DNA of 64,000 bases from Oscillospiraceae bacterium (GCA_015064445.1 SVSE01000001.1:186001-250000), one strand, 5' to 3'. Positions 8,430-18,033 are shown, counted from the first letter of the stretch. Translations and numbers: made by a program. Notes: generated by a model from the letters alone, not told the origin.

Positions 8430-10778
8430 TTATTTTAATTCAACAACCGTAACACCAAAATCGCCCTCTCCATATTCTCCATTTCTATATTTTTTGATTC
8501 GCTTATCCTTGCGGAAAAACTCCCATAGTCCTTTTCTTAAAGCACCAGTTCCCTTTCCATGAACAATAGTGGTGCTCTTAACGCCATGAATAATTGCCTC
8601 ATCAAGGTATTTATCAACATCTATCCAAGCCTCTTCGATATTTTTGCCTCGCACATCGAGAGATATTGAAAATGTGCTTGAAACAACGCTTTTGGTTTTA
8701 GTGGTTGGCGCTTGCTTAAGAGTTCTTTTTTCGGTTATCAGCATAAGATTTTTAATGTTGGTTTTAGTTTGTGCGATTCCACTTTTTACCAAAACATTGC
8801 CATTTTTATCGGGATTTTCCAAGAGAATTGCTTCCGTGCCGACATTTCTCAAAATTACGGTATCTCCCTTGACAAGATCTCTTGGAAGAACATAATTTTC
8901 ATCAATTTTCTCAACTGGATTATAAATATCGTCTGCTTCATATAGCTTTTCTTTTATGGATTTTTTCTTTTCATTATAATTTGATGAATCCTTTTGAAGC
9001 TTTTCGAGTCTTTCAAATATTAGCTCTGCGCTTGCACGAGCACCAGAAATAGTTTCTCTTGCTCTGCGAAGAAGCTCATCGCTTTCCTTTTGTGCCCTAC
9101 CAAGCTTGTCCTTAAGCTCTGCTTCTGCTTTGTTCTTGAAATCCTCAAATTCCTTGCGAAGACGACTTGCCTCTGCCCTTTCCTTTTCCATATCAACGCG
9201 TGCGATTTCAAGCTTTTCTATAACTGCTTCAAAGCTTTTTGAATCGTCAGATGTTAAAGCCATAGCTCTAGAAACGACATTTTCGGGCACTCCGAGCTTC
9301 CGTGATATTAAAAACGCATTTGATTTTCCTGGAGCGCCTATTACGAGCTTATATGTTGGTTTTAAGGTGTTAATATCGAATTCACAGCTTGCATTTGATA
9401 CATTTTCGGTATTTAAAGCAAAAGCTTTTAGCTCTGCATAGTGTGTTGTGGATGCACAAAGCGCATTTTTAGACAAGATTGTTTCTAATATTGATTGTGC
9501 AAGAGCTGCGCCCTCAATAGGGTCGGTTCCAGCACCAAGCTCATCAAATAGCACGAGAGAGTTTTCTGTAACACCATTTAGAATGTTGACAATTGATAAC
9601 ATATGAGCAGAAAATGTGGAAAGCGACTGCTCGATGCTTTGTTCATCGCCGATATCAGCAAAAACACCATCGAAAATGCACATTTCAGCATTGTCTGCGG
9701 GGATTTGGAGACCCGATTGCGCCATAAGAGAAAATAAACCAAGAGTTTTAAGAGTTACTGTCTTTCCTCCTGTATTTGGACCTGTAATGACAAGCATTTT
9801 ATAATTTTCGCCAAGCGAAATATTAATAGGAACTACTTTTGCCTTGTCAAGCAAGGGATGTCGTGCCCTTTCAAGGCTGATATATTTTTGAGTATTTATT
9901 TTGGGCTCAACAGCATTCATTTTATATGAAAGCTCAGAGCAAGCAAAATAAAAAGCGATTTCGGTAATGTTTCTGTAATTTTTTTCAAGTTGCATTCCAA
10001 AATCTGAGATTTCAGCTGAAAATTCTGCCAAAATTCTTTCTATTTCTGCCTGTTCTGCTCCCATAAGCGTACGAAGCTCATTATTAGCCTCTACAACGCC
10101 CATAGGCTCAATAAACAATGTTGCGCCTGTACCAGATGTGTCGTGAATCAATCCCTTGATTTCGTTCTTGTTTTCGCTCTTTACAGGAAGAACATATCTT
10201 CCGTTACGCATTGTTACAATGCTATCTCTTAAATGCTTTGCGTTATCACCTACTAAAAAGCTTTGAAGAACCTCGCGAATTCGATTTGTTTGGTAACGAA
10301 TCTTTCTTCTAATGTCGGCAAGCAATGGACTTGCATCATCGGCAATAAGGTCCTCGCTTATAATAGCCTTGAAAATTCTGCTTTCAAGAGCCTTATTTGG
10401 CACTAATTGATCGAAAAACTCAGTAAGAGTGCATCTTTCAAGCGCATCGGAGTGAATATATTCAATTAATGACCTTGTAGATTGCAAAACGGATGCAACA
10501 TCGAGTATTTCTCTTGGTGAAAGAATTGAATTCTTTTCGGCCTTTTCTATTGCATCAAGAATTTCAGGCATACCACCAAATGATGGTGCGCCCTTTATTC
10601 CTGCCATTTTTTTGGCATTTGAGGTCAACTCTTGTCTTCTTTTAACGGTATCGGGATTAGAAGATGGCAAAAGCGCCATAGCTCTCCTCTTAGCGCCAGC
10701 AGTTGGCGAAACCGACACGAGCATATTTAAAATCTTATCGAATTCTAAAATTCGGATTGACTTGTCGAGATTAAGCAT
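8430..10778 (-). CDS. mutS2: MutS2 (ATPase with Smr domain)
   Basis: 782 residues, the usual MutS2 length. It has a core and clamp region, then an ABC-type ATPase with Walker A GPNTGGKT at about residue 335 and Walker B LVLFDELGAGTDP, a long charged coiled coil (about 510-620), and a C-terminal Smr domain starting LDVRGKNIEEA with the HGKGTGAL motif. Known roles in the family are suppression of recombination and, in Bacillus, splitting of collided ribosomes. The start ATG has AAGGAG. It follows recO by eight bases. Confidence 0.95.
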   Translation of the reverse strand: MLNLDKSIRILEFDKILNMLVSVSPTAGAKRRAMALLPSSNPDTVKRRQELTSNAKKMAGIKGAPSFGGMPEILDAIEKAEKNSILSPREILDVASVLQSTRSLIEYIHSDALERCTLTEFFDQLVPNKALESRIFKAIISEDLIADDASPLLADIRRKIRYQTNRIREVLQSFLVGDNAKHLRDSIVTMRNGRYVLPVKSENKNEIKGLIHDTSGTGATLFIEPMGVVEANNELRTLMGAEQAEIERILAEFSAEISDFGMQLEKNYRNITEIAFYFACSELSYKMNAVEPKINTQKYISLERARHPLLDKAKVVPINISLGENYKMLVITGPNTGGKTVTLKTLGLFSLMAQSGLQIPADNAEMCIFDGVFADIGDEQSIEQSLSTFSAHMLSIVNILNGVTENSLVLFDELGAGTDPIEGAALAQSILETILSKNALCASTTHYAELKAFALNTENVSNASCEFDINTLKPTYKLVIGAPGKSNAFLISRKLGVPENVVSRAMALTSDDSKSFEAVIEKLEIARVDMEKERAEASRLRKEFEDFKNKAEAELKDKLGRAQKESDELLRRARETISGARASAELIFERLEKLQKDSSNYNEKKKSIKEKLYEADDIYNPVEKIDENYVLPRDLVKGDTVILRNVGTEAILLENPDKNGNVLVKSGIAQTKTNIKNLMLITEKRTLKQAPTTKTKSVVSSTFSISLDVRGKNIEEAWIDVDKYLDEAIIHGVKSTTIVHGKGTGALRKGLWEFFRKDKRIKKYRNGEYGEGDFGVTVVELK

Positions 10779-10786
10779 ATAACTCC

Positions 10787-11575
10787 TTATAAAAGTGATT
10801 TATAAAAGTCCAAGGAATAAAAGCCTCGCTCTAATTGATTGAGCAAATATTTTTCACAAACATCAAAAAACATTTGATGCTCGCTTTCTCCTAAGGAAAA
10901 GGCTAAAAATCTTTCTTGCCTTACTGAAATTATATATCGCATAGTTGCAAGCACAGAAAGCGATATTATAGAAATAGGCTTTGGTGTGCCGGTTTCATAA
11001 AATGTATCTTTTACAATTGTAGAAAATGCGTTTTTCCTGCATTTATCGCATATAATTGTTCCGTCCATGATATCAAGGCACATCATATCGGGATTTGCCT
11101 CGTCGCATACTCTACAAGAGGTCAAATCGGGCATAAAACCCGCATCAGAAGCGACTCTCAGCTCAAAAGAAGCCCTTATCATTTCGAGCGGACGAAGATT
11201 TTTGGCAATTGCAAAAAGTGTGTTTAGAGTCAACTTTAAGAGTTCTCTCTCCTCAACTCCCTCTTTTGCGATTTCACAGGTGACATCGCATACAAAGCTT
11301 GCGAGTGCGAGCTTTAGCATATCATCTCTTATATCGTAATAATTCTCTAAAAGATCACTATCGGTAATGTAGTAATAGCTTCCCTTGCGCCTTAAATTGA
11401 AGGATGAATATGCAAATAACTGTGTTGATGCCATATGGCGACTTCTAACGCTTTTGACACCCTTACCAACAACATAGAGCTTTCCGTGCTTCTCTGTTAG
11501 AATGGTTAAAAGCTTATCGTATTCGCCAGTTTCTGCCTCTTTTATAACGAGACCGTTTACTTTAAAGTCTGTCAT
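10787..11575 (-). CDS. recO: DNA repair protein RecO
   Basis: 262 residues. It begins with an OB-fold (VNGLVIKEAETGEYDKLLTILTEKHG) and carries a zinc-binding pair CRVC...CDKC at about 168-191, the typical RecO layout. RecO loads RecA on SSB-coated single-stranded DNA with RecR. Its ATG overlaps the era stop by four bases (ATGA), so the genes are translationally coupled. The phoH-ybeY-era-recO order is classical for Firmicutes. Confidence 0.92.
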   Translation of the reverse strand: MTDFKVNGLVIKEAETGEYDKLLTILTEKHGKLYVVGKGVKSVRSRHMASTQLFAYSSFNLRRKGSYYYITDSDLLENYYDIRDDMLKLALASFVCDVTCEIAKEGVEERELLKLTLNTLFAIAKNLRPLEMIRASFELRVASDAGFMPDLTSCRVCDEANPDMMCLDIMDGTIICDKCRKNAFSTIVKDTFYETGTPKPISIISLSVLATMRYIISVRQERFLAFSLGESEHQMFFDVCEKYLLNQLERGFYSLDFYKSLL

Positions 11576-12465
11576 TGAATGTCCTTTGGATTATATCCGA
11601 AATTATTTAAGTTAACAGCGCTATCTCTCCATTTTTCCTTTACCTTTACCCAAAGCTCGATAAAGACCTTAACACCGAAAAATCTTTCAAGGTCTTCTCT
11701 TGCGTACGAGCCTATGGTTTTAAGAGATGCACCCTTTTTGCCTATTATAATTCCCTTGTGGGAGTCTTTTTCGCAATAAATATCAGCACGGACCCTAATA
11801 ATTTTGCCCTCATCCTTAAATTCCTCTATTGAAACAGCAGTTCCGTGAGGAATTTCATCATTTAAGGTGCGGAGTATTTTTTCGCGAATTGTTTCCGCAA
11901 CAATCATTCTTTCAGGCTGGTCCGTAATCATATCATCAGGGAAAAACCACTCACTTGGAGAAAGGAATTTTTCACATTCAGAAAGAACGATATCAACACC
12001 ATCTCCCTTTGATGCGCTTGTTGGCACAACTGCGTCGAATTTATGTATTTCATCGTATTGTGCAATTGTGAGCGCTAATTTCTCTGGATTTGACATATCA
12101 ACCTTGTTAAGCACCAAAATAGCAGGAAGCTTGTTCGCTACAACCTGCTCGATTATATTTTTTTCAATATCTCCTGGTGCGTGAAAAGAGTCGGCAACTA
12201 TAACAACGGCATCTGATGAGCCAATTGAACTCTTTGATGCCTTTAACATATAATCTCCAAGCTTTGTGCGTGGCTTTTGAAAGCCTGGCGTATCAAGAAA
12301 AACGAACTGATTGTCGCCTTTTGTGAGAATACCTGTTATTCTATTTCTCGTTGTTTGTGGCTTTGAGGAAACAATAGCGACTTTTTCCTGCAAAAGCGCA
12401 TTCAAAAGAGTTGATTTTCCTACATTTGGTCTTCCTACGATTGCAATAAATGCTGTTTTTTTCAT
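11572..12465 (-). CDS. era: GTPase Era
   Basis: 297 residues. It has an N-terminal GTPase with G1 GRPNVGKST (about 10-18), G3 DTPG and G4 NKVD, and a C-terminal KH domain with IIIGKKGASLK. Era assists 16S rRNA 3'-end maturation and 30S assembly. The start shares one base with the ybeY stop (TAATG). The neighbours ybeY and recO match the conserved order. Confidence 0.96.
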   Translation of the reverse strand: MKKTAFIAIVGRPNVGKSTLLNALLQEKVAIVSSKPQTTRNRITGILTKGDNQFVFLDTPGFQKPRTKLGDYMLKASKSSIGSSDAVVIVADSFHAPGDIEKNIIEQVVANKLPAILVLNKVDMSNPEKLALTIAQYDEIHKFDAVVPTSASKGDGVDIVLSECEKFLSPSEWFFPDDMITDQPERMIVAETIREKILRTLNDEIPHGTAVSIEEFKDEGKIIRVRADIYCEKDSHKGIIIGKKGASLKTIGSYAREDLERFFGVKVFIELWVKVKEKWRDSAVNLNNFGYNPKDIQ

Positions 12466-12929
12466 TAGAATCCTATTATCTCCATTATTTCTCTTTGTTT
12501 TTGGAACATTTCCTCTTCATCCTCTTTTGAGGTCTCGTGATCATAGCCCAAGAGATGAAGAGTTGAGTGTACGCAAAGGAATGCAACCTCATGATAAATG
12601 CTATGCCCTATGTCATAGCCCTGTCTTGCTGCTCTTTCAAGAGAAATAACTATATCTCCCAAGGGAACAGCGCATTCGTTCTCGATAATTTCATTAAAAT
12701 CATCGTACAAAGGGAAAGAAAGGACGTCGGTTGCGCTATCCTTGCCTCTATAAGAGGAATTAAGCGCCTTTATTCTATCGTTATCAACAAAGGTCACAGA
12801 AACCTCTGCATCTGCGTCAAAGCCCTCATAAACCAAGGTATTAAAGATAGCTTTTCTTACAATAGCCTTCATAGCTACTCTAACCTCGTATACGTCTTGC
12901 TCGTCAGTTATATATGTTGTGAGTGTCAT
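12465..12929 (-). CDS. ybeY: Endoribonuclease YbeY
   Basis: 154 residues with the zinc site HSTLHLLGYDHE (H-x3-H-x5-H). It takes part in 16S rRNA 3' processing and ribosome quality control. Its ATG overlaps the phoH stop by four bases and its stop overlaps the era start, so phoH, ybeY and era form a tight cassette. Confidence 0.95.
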   Translation of the reverse strand: MTLTTYITDEQDVYEVRVAMKAIVRKAIFNTLVYEGFDADAEVSVTFVDNDRIKALNSSYRGKDSATDVLSFPLYDDFNEIIENECAVPLGDIVISLERAARQGYDIGHSIYHEVAFLCVHSTLHLLGYDHETSKEDEEEMFQKQREIMEIIGF

Positions 12930-13942
12930 TTTTGATTTCCTCGCTTTTGCCTTGCGTTTTTATTTTCGTTTTTTTCCTTTTCATACTTATCATAAGCCAA
13001 AATAATGCGTTGGACAAGCTTATGGCGTACTACATCCTTATCAGAAAATGTATGAATTGCGACACCATCGACATCTCTTATAATTTTGACAGCCTCGGCA
13101 AGTCCACTTTTCTTTCCATCGGGTAAATCTGTTTGCGTAAGGTCGCCTGTAACGACTATTTTTGAGCCTATTCCCAAACGAGTTAAGAACATTTTCATCT
13201 GCTCGGGAGTAGTATTTTGAGCCTCATCAAGGATTATAAATGAATCGTCGAGAGTTCTTCCTCTCATATAAGCCAAGGGAGCTATTTCGATTGTCATTTT
13301 TTCCATATGCCTTGCACAGCTTTCAAAGCCAAGCATTTCATATAATGCGTCATAAAGTGGGCGCAAATAAGGGTCAATCTTGCTCTGCAAATCTCCTGGC
13401 AAAAATCCAAGCCTTTCACCTGCCTCAACGGCAGGACGAGTCAAAATAATTCTACTTACCTCTTTATCTTTCAAGGCTTTTACAGCCATTGCAACAGCTA
13501 GAAAGGTTTTTCCTGTACCTGCAGGGCCAATACCTATGGTTACGGTATTCTTTTTTATCGCATTTACATACTTTTTTTGGCCTAATGTCTTAGCCTTTAT
13601 AGGTCTGCCCTTTGAGCTAACTAAAAAGCAATCGTCATCAAGCTCATTTAAATCCTCGATTCTATTATCAACAACCATAGAAATGGCATAATCAACACTT
13701 TGGTCGGTTATAGGAGAGTTCAAAGTAGCCATTTTATTAAGATACATAAGAACCTCATAAGCTTTTTTTACATTTTCCTCGTCGCCAGTTATGGTAACAC
13801 GGTCACCGATTTCGTTGTTTGCAGGGCGATTTACGATGTTTACGCTAAATACTCTCTCAATGCTACTAACATTAACATCAAAAGGACCGAAAATTGCGCT
13901 TGTGATGTCTGGCGAGAGCGTATTAAAGATTTTTTCTGCCAT
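12926..13942 (-). CDS. phoH: PhoH-like ATPase
   Basis: 338 residues. An N-terminal KH-like segment (about 20-70) is followed by the PhoH ATPase with Walker A GPAGTGKT and Walker B FIILDEAQNTT. It is a predicted RNA-associated NTPase of unsettled function, next to ybeY as in most Firmicutes. The gene ends in a basic Lys/Asn/Arg-rich tail. It lies 24 bases after yqfD on the same strand. Confidence 0.93.
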   Translation of the reverse strand: MAEKIFNTLSPDITSAIFGPFDVNVSSIERVFSVNIVNRPANNEIGDRVTITGDEENVKKAYEVLMYLNKMATLNSPITDQSVDYAISMVVDNRIEDLNELDDDCFLVSSKGRPIKAKTLGQKKYVNAIKKNTVTIGIGPAGTGKTFLAVAMAVKALKDKEVSRIILTRPAVEAGERLGFLPGDLQSKIDPYLRPLYDALYEMLGFESCARHMEKMTIEIAPLAYMRGRTLDDSFIILDEAQNTTPEQMKMFLTRLGIGSKIVVTGDLTQTDLPDGKKSGLAEAVKIIRDVDGVAIHTFSDKDVVRHKLVQRIILAYDKYEKEKNENKNARQKRGNQK

Positions 13943-13966
13943 TTGGCCTCCTATATTTTATCAATC

Positions 13967-15136
13967 TTATTCAACCTTGAATTCAACAAGAGATGCTATG
14001 TTTTCTATGCAATAAAGCTCGCAATCGATATAAAAACCATCATCTTTTTTATAAGTAGTGACGCTTTTTGAGATTAACTCGGCATCAGAAAGCTCTGCAT
14101 CTAGCCTATTGCGAAGCTCTACAAAAGCCATATCAACAGCCTCGTCATACGAATAAGAAACAGGCGTTTCCTCGTATTCAAGGTATTTAACAGTCGTGAT
14201 TTGTATCGGCAATTGTATGCGCCCCAGAATACATATATTTCTTCTTTCCTCTATTTTATCATAATTATTATAGGAATTTCTATACTTTGGCGAAAAATTT
14301 ATTGATTTTGAGAAAATTTTTAAGCTTTTTTCGATATGATAGTTGCCTGTATATTGCTTTTTGGTGGAATTTAGTGGAATTTTTACAAAAATGTGTTTAT
14401 TCACATAAGCTTTTATCTCTGCATCTGCATGTACATATCTTGTGCCTTGAGATTGAGAATCTATAACACCACTTACCAAAAGATCGCCCTTTTTAACAAT
14501 ATCACTTATATTTACAACCTTTTTTCCCTCATATAATTGAATTGTTAGAATTTGTGCATCGTTTGACGCAACAACATTTGTATAAGTATTGCTTGGCTTT
14601 TCATTTTCTGTCATCCTTTCTTTTACAAGAACGGTAGCTATATTTCCCTTAATATTTACCGATATCCAAGAGATTTTATCTGATTTTAACAAAAATTTGT
14701 TATGTAATTCATCATAATCAATAGTCGGAATAAAGCTACCAAGAGAAAATCCAGACATCTCAAGAGTTTCTATTATTTCTTCATTTGAAATAGACTCGTT
14801 TCCCTCGATGTCTATTCTCCATACGAAAAGTGACGATAAATAAACGCACAAAAGCAAGAAAAAAGCACCAAATATTAATCCGAAGCGATGATGATATCGC
14901 CAAATATATGCCCAATTTCCTAAATTTTTCGAAAATTCGGCATCGATTCCGTTGCTCTCTAAAATGCTTTGAAAAACATCTCTTGATGATGCCTTGATTT
15001 TTATTTCAAGAGCTCCATCATCCAATATTTTCGAGCTCTTATAATAAATTTGATTTATCAAAATCGCATTCATTGCTACACTTTTTTGTGTAGATGGAAT
15101 TTTTATCTTTACATATCCTGGTTCAATTTGTTTCAT
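13967..15136 (-). CDS. yqfD: Sporulation protein YqfD
   Basis: 389 residues from the ATG at 15136, which overlaps the yqfC stop by four bases. There is an N-terminal soluble region, one membrane segment at about residues 83-105 (FGLIFGAFFLLLCVYLSSLF) followed by the family motif WRIDIEGNESIS, and a large C-terminal domain outside the membrane. yqfC-yqfD are mother-cell (sigma-E) sporulation genes in Bacillus. Their position directly before phoH is the conserved order. Confidence 0.88.
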   Translation of the reverse strand: MKQIEPGYVKIKIPSTQKSVAMNAILINQIYYKSSKILDDGALEIKIKASSRDVFQSILESNGIDAEFSKNLGNWAYIWRYHHRFGLIFGAFFLLLCVYLSSLFVWRIDIEGNESISNEEIIETLEMSGFSLGSFIPTIDYDELHNKFLLKSDKISWISVNIKGNIATVLVKERMTENEKPSNTYTNVVASNDAQILTIQLYEGKKVVNISDIVKKGDLLVSGVIDSQSQGTRYVHADAEIKAYVNKHIFVKIPLNSTKKQYTGNYHIEKSLKIFSKSINFSPKYRNSYNNYDKIEERRNICILGRIQLPIQITTVKYLEYEETPVSYSYDEAVDMAFVELRNRLDAELSDAELISKSVTTYKKDDGFYIDCELYCIENIASLVEFKVE

Positions 15137-15408
15137 AGCTTCTCCACACAATAGGTTGAAATATATCCTCGTATCGTAACTCTTCCACCAGAAAATGTCA
15201 TCATGTTGAGCGATGAGCCAGTGATTTTGAGTATGTAATCCTTTGCTCTTACAATAATTTCTGTCCCCTCATATTTCTTAATACCGATACATCCATCTAT
15301 GCTTAATTGCGAGTTACCTACAAATTGAGCGTTCGGTATCGATGCAATACCAACGAGAGGAATATCAAACTTATCAAAAATAACCTCTTCAAATTTCTTT
15401 TTTCGCAT
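15133..15408 (-). CDS. yqfC: YabP/YqfC family sporulation protein
   Basis: 91 residues with the YabP-type pattern: VEIVGNSQLSI-like strand (here FVGNSQLSIDGCIGIKKYEG), then YILKITGSSLNMMTFSGGRVTIRGYI. The ribosome binding site is GGGGGAGAAA. It is coupled to yqfD. Members of this family act in spore formation in the mother cell. Confidence 0.87.
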   Translation of the reverse strand: MRKKKFEEVIFDKFDIPLVGIASIPNAQFVGNSQLSIDGCIGIKKYEGTEIIVRAKDYILKITGSSLNMMTFSGGRVTIRGYISTYCVEKL

Positions 15409-15458
15409 TTTCTCCCCCTATATGGTCATATAATTTTCACAGTAGTATATCCTATGAA

Positions 15459-16418
15459 ATGGTGGTGAGAATAATAACTGCATACATAAAGAAGTTTATT
15501 GTTGTTTTTGGCTCGTTTTTGCTGTTTTTATTATTTTTTGCAAATGTAGAAAATGTAAAATCCTCGATAAATGAAAGTATTAGGTTTTGCGTATTTTCGT
15601 TAGTTCCATCTATTTTTATTTTTATGATAATTTCATCGTTTCTCCTTTATTCATCAGCATTTTCGGATTTTTCAAGACTATTATCAAAAGACGCGATTTC
15701 TAAATTAGGCGTTTGTAGAAAATATTTTTTCATCATTTTGCTCTGCTCGCTTTGCGGGTTTGTTAGTGGTCCAAAGCTCATATGCGAGGATTATAAGAAA
15801 AATGGTGGAAATAAGGTGGCATTTTCAAATGCAATCATTCTCTCCTCTAATGCAGGATTTGGTTTTTTGATAAGCTGTGTTGGAGTGACAATATGGAATG
15901 ATATATGGCTTGGAGTTTTCTTGTATTTGTTACAAATTTCAAGTGCTCTTTTCCTTGGAAAAATGATTTTAAAGAAACCGCAATTCTTCTCAGATGAGAG
16001 CGAGAAAGAAGAAAAATCGGTTAGCCTATCCACCGCTTTTACGCGTGCTATTACCACCTCCTGCTCAACCGTTATTTCAATCTGTGCATTTGTAGTCGTA
16101 TTCTCTTGCTTTACAAGCGTGATTTTAAATGTAGTTGGTATAAAGGAAGATTCGATATGGTTTGCAATTATAAGCGCATTATTTGAATTTTGTAAAGGAA
16201 GCTTTCTTGTATTTAATACCAAAAGTCTTCTTTTAAGTGCTTTTATGAGTGGCTTTTGTGTTGGATTTGGTGGAATATGCGTCCATTTTCAAACATTTGC
16301 AGTCTGCGAGGAATATCCGTTAAAGAAATTGCAGTTCGTTCTGTTTAAGGCTATTCACGGGGTTTTGTGTGGATTTTTCTGTGTTATTTATATAATAATT
16401 AAAAACTTTTTATTATAA
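15459..16418 (+). CDS. ylbJ: YlbJ-like sporulation integral membrane protein (Gate domain)
   Basis: 319 residues with about eight hydrophobic segments. The N-terminal half reads like YlbJ (FSLVPSIFIFMIISSFLL, then CSLCGFVSGPKLICEDY, then SNAGFGFLISCVG), the nucleoside-recognition/Gate architecture. ylbJ belongs to the sigma-E regulon in Bacillus. The start is uncertain: the ATG at 15459 lacks a good ribosome binding site, and purine-rich GGTGGTGAGA lies just inside it. It is divergent from yqfC with a 50-base gap that must hold both promoters. The gene is slightly shorter than Bacillus YlbJ, so a paralogue is possible. Confidence 0.62.
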   Translation: MVVRIITAYIKKFIVVFGSFLLFLLFFANVENVKSSINESIRFCVFSLVPSIFIFMIISSFLLYSSAFSDFSRLLSKDAISKLGVCRKYFFIILLCSLCGFVSGPKLICEDYKKNGGNKVAFSNAIILSSNAGFGFLISCVGVTIWNDIWLGVFLYLLQISSALFLGKMILKKPQFFSDESEKEEKSVSLSTAFTRAITTSCSTVISICAFVVVFSCFTSVILNVVGIKEDSIWFAIISALFEFCKGSFLVFNTKSLLLSAFMSGFCVGFGGICVHFQTFAVCEEYPLKKLQFVLFKAIHGVLCGFFCVIYIIIKNFLL

Positions 16419-16442
16419 AAGAATATTTTTTTGAAAATAATA

Positions 16443-16471
16443 TTGATTTTTGCGAAAAATGTAATTATAAT
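16443..16471 (+). promoter_or_regulatory. Sigma-A promoter of the mgtE transcript
   Basis: TTGATT (16443-16448), 17-base spacer, perfect TATAAT (16466-16471). Expected start is near 16478, giving a leader of about 160 bases before mgtE. Confidence 0.75.
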
Positions 16472-16503
16472 GAGTATAGAATTTTGAAAAGGAGTTGAAA
16501 ATC

Positions 16504-16599
16504 GTGACCGTAAGCGTCGATAACGGTAATTCCGTTCCCCGAGGGTGTTTTGAACTTTATAATTGCGCTTGCGCCTCGGTTTTCGGCCTTGCACAATAG
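16504..16599 (+). CDS. Candidate 31-residue leader peptide of mgtE
   Basis: A GTG start is preceded by AAGGAG (16490-16494 region) at good spacing and followed by 31 codons to a TAG at 16597. The peptide begins VTVSVDNGNSVPRGCFE and ends NCACASVFGLAQ, with three Cys near the end. By my count it is about 50 percent GC, unlike the AT-rich flanks. The RNA can form mutually exclusive hairpins: ACCGT/ACGGT versus AACGG/CCGTT, and CCGAGG (16539-16544) with CCTCGG (16574-16579) followed by TTTT. This looks like a translated attenuator sensing magnesium or translation state. I recognise no family. Confidence 0.55.
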   Translation: MTVSVDNGNSVPRGCFELYNCACASVFGLAQ

Positions 16600-16641
16600 T
16601 TCTCTTCACCTTCATAATCTAAAAATTTATGGAGGTATGAC

Positions 16642-18030
16642 ATGGAGCTTGAAGAACTCAAAGAAATCATTGAAGAAGCCGAAAGACTTCTTGAAGAAAA
16701 GAATTTCTACGCTTTAAAGCTATTGCTCCAAGAAATGGAGGGCGCCGATGTTGCCCTTGTTCTTGACGAGTTTCCTGACAAAAAGATCGGCATTTTGTTT
16801 AGAGTTTTGCCGAAGGATCTCGCGGCAGAGGCTTTTGTAGAAATGGATAGCGACAACCAAGAATTGCTTCTCTCTTCCTTTACGGATACCGAGATTAAGG
16901 AAATTCTTGATGAGCTTTACATCGATGATACCGTTGATATCATTGAGGAAATGCCTGCTAATGTAGTTAGAAGAATTATCAAAAACTCTTCTCCTGAGGC
17001 AAGAAAATCTATCAATGAGATTTTGAAATATCCTGTTGATTCTGCAGGAAGCATCATGACCACTGAGTATGTTCGCTTAGACGAGGATATTACTGTCGAG
17101 GATGCTTTAAAAAGAATTAGGCGTACTGGTGTTGACAAGGAAACTATCTATACCTGCTATGTAACCAAGCCTAACAGAACTCTTTTAGGATATGTAACAG
17201 CAAAAACACTGCTCTTGTCTGATGATGAGCAATTTATTTCCGATATAATGGAAACTAATGTAATTGTTGCTCATACCGACGAGGACAAAGAAGATGTTGT
17301 TAAAGAAATGAGCAAATACGACCTTTTGGCGCTTCCTGTTGTCGATAAGGAAAACAGGCTTGTCGGCATTGTAACTGTCGATGACGCGATCGACGTTATG
17401 GAGGATGAAGCAACAGAGGACGTTGAGAAAATGGCTGCTATTACGCCATCTGACAAGCCTTATTTAAGTACAAGCGTATTTGAAATTTGGAAAAACCGCA
17501 TTCCGTGGCTATTCCTTCTTATGCTCTCTGCTACATTTACAGGAGCTATAATAACTTATTTTGAGGACAAGCTTGTTGCTTCTATTGCTGGTACTGCCTT
17601 GATTGCGTTTATTCCTATGCTTATGGGAACCGGTGGTAACGCAGGTGGACAATCCTCTGTTACTATCATTCGTGGTCTTGCTGTTGAAGAAATCCGTATG
17701 GGAGATATTTTAAAGATTATTTTCAAGGAACTGCAGGTATCAATTCTTTGCAGTATTTCTCTTGCAATTGTTAACTTCGGAAAAATGCTTTTAGTTGACA
17801 ATCTTCTCTTCGGCAATCCAAACATTACTGTTTCAGTAGCAATTACAGTTTCATTAACTCTTGTTTTAGTAGTTATTGTTGCAAAAATTGTCGGCTGTAC
17901 ATTGCCTATTTTAGCAAAACGCATTGGATTTGACCCTGCTGTTATGGCGAGTCCGTTTATCACAACAATAATTGATGCGGTTTCCCTTTTGATTTATTTC
18001 AATATTGCAGCATCTATATTAAGCATTTGA
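16642..18030 (+). CDS. mgtE: Magnesium transporter MgtE
   Basis: 462 residues. It has the acidic N-terminal superhelical MgtE domain (about 1-130), two CBS domains (about 135-255), a connecting helix, and five membrane segments with the conserved GTGGNAGGQSS and the late FDPAVMASPFITTIIDA region containing the pore Asp. MgtE is a homodimeric Mg2+ channel gated by cytosolic Mg2+ bound at the N/CBS domains. It has a GGAGGTATGAC ribosome binding site and its own promoter, leader and terminator, so it is a single-gene unit apart from the leader ORF. Confidence 0.96.
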   Translation: MELEELKEIIEEAERLLEEKNFYALKLLLQEMEGADVALVLDEFPDKKIGILFRVLPKDLAAEAFVEMDSDNQELLLSSFTDTEIKEILDELYIDDTVDIIEEMPANVVRRIIKNSSPEARKSINEILKYPVDSAGSIMTTEYVRLDEDITVEDALKRIRRTGVDKETIYTCYVTKPNRTLLGYVTAKTLLLSDDEQFISDIMETNVIVAHTDEDKEDVVKEMSKYDLLALPVVDKENRLVGIVTVDDAIDVMEDEATEDVEKMAAITPSDKPYLSTSVFEIWKNRIPWLFLLMLSATFTGAIITYFEDKLVASIAGTALIAFIPMLMGTGGNAGGQSSVTIIRGLAVEEIRMGDILKIIFKELQVSILCSISLAIVNFGKMLLVDNLLFGNPNITVSVAITVSLTLVLVVIVAKIVGCTLPILAKRIGFDPAVMASPFITTIIDAVSLLIYFNIAASILSI

Positions 18031-18033
18031 TAA

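Noticed and set aside
16388-16615. A 75-residue basic ORF on the minus strand across the mgtE leader
   Set aside because: It runs against the mgtE promoter, has no ribosome binding site, and its content is the complement of the leader ORF and its AT-rich flank.
16472-16641. M-box (magnesium) riboswitch or other named metal riboswitch in the mgtE leader
   Set aside because: I could not match the conserved M-box sequence blocks, and the region carries a good ribosome binding site and ORF. A covariance-model search would decide. I cannot run it.
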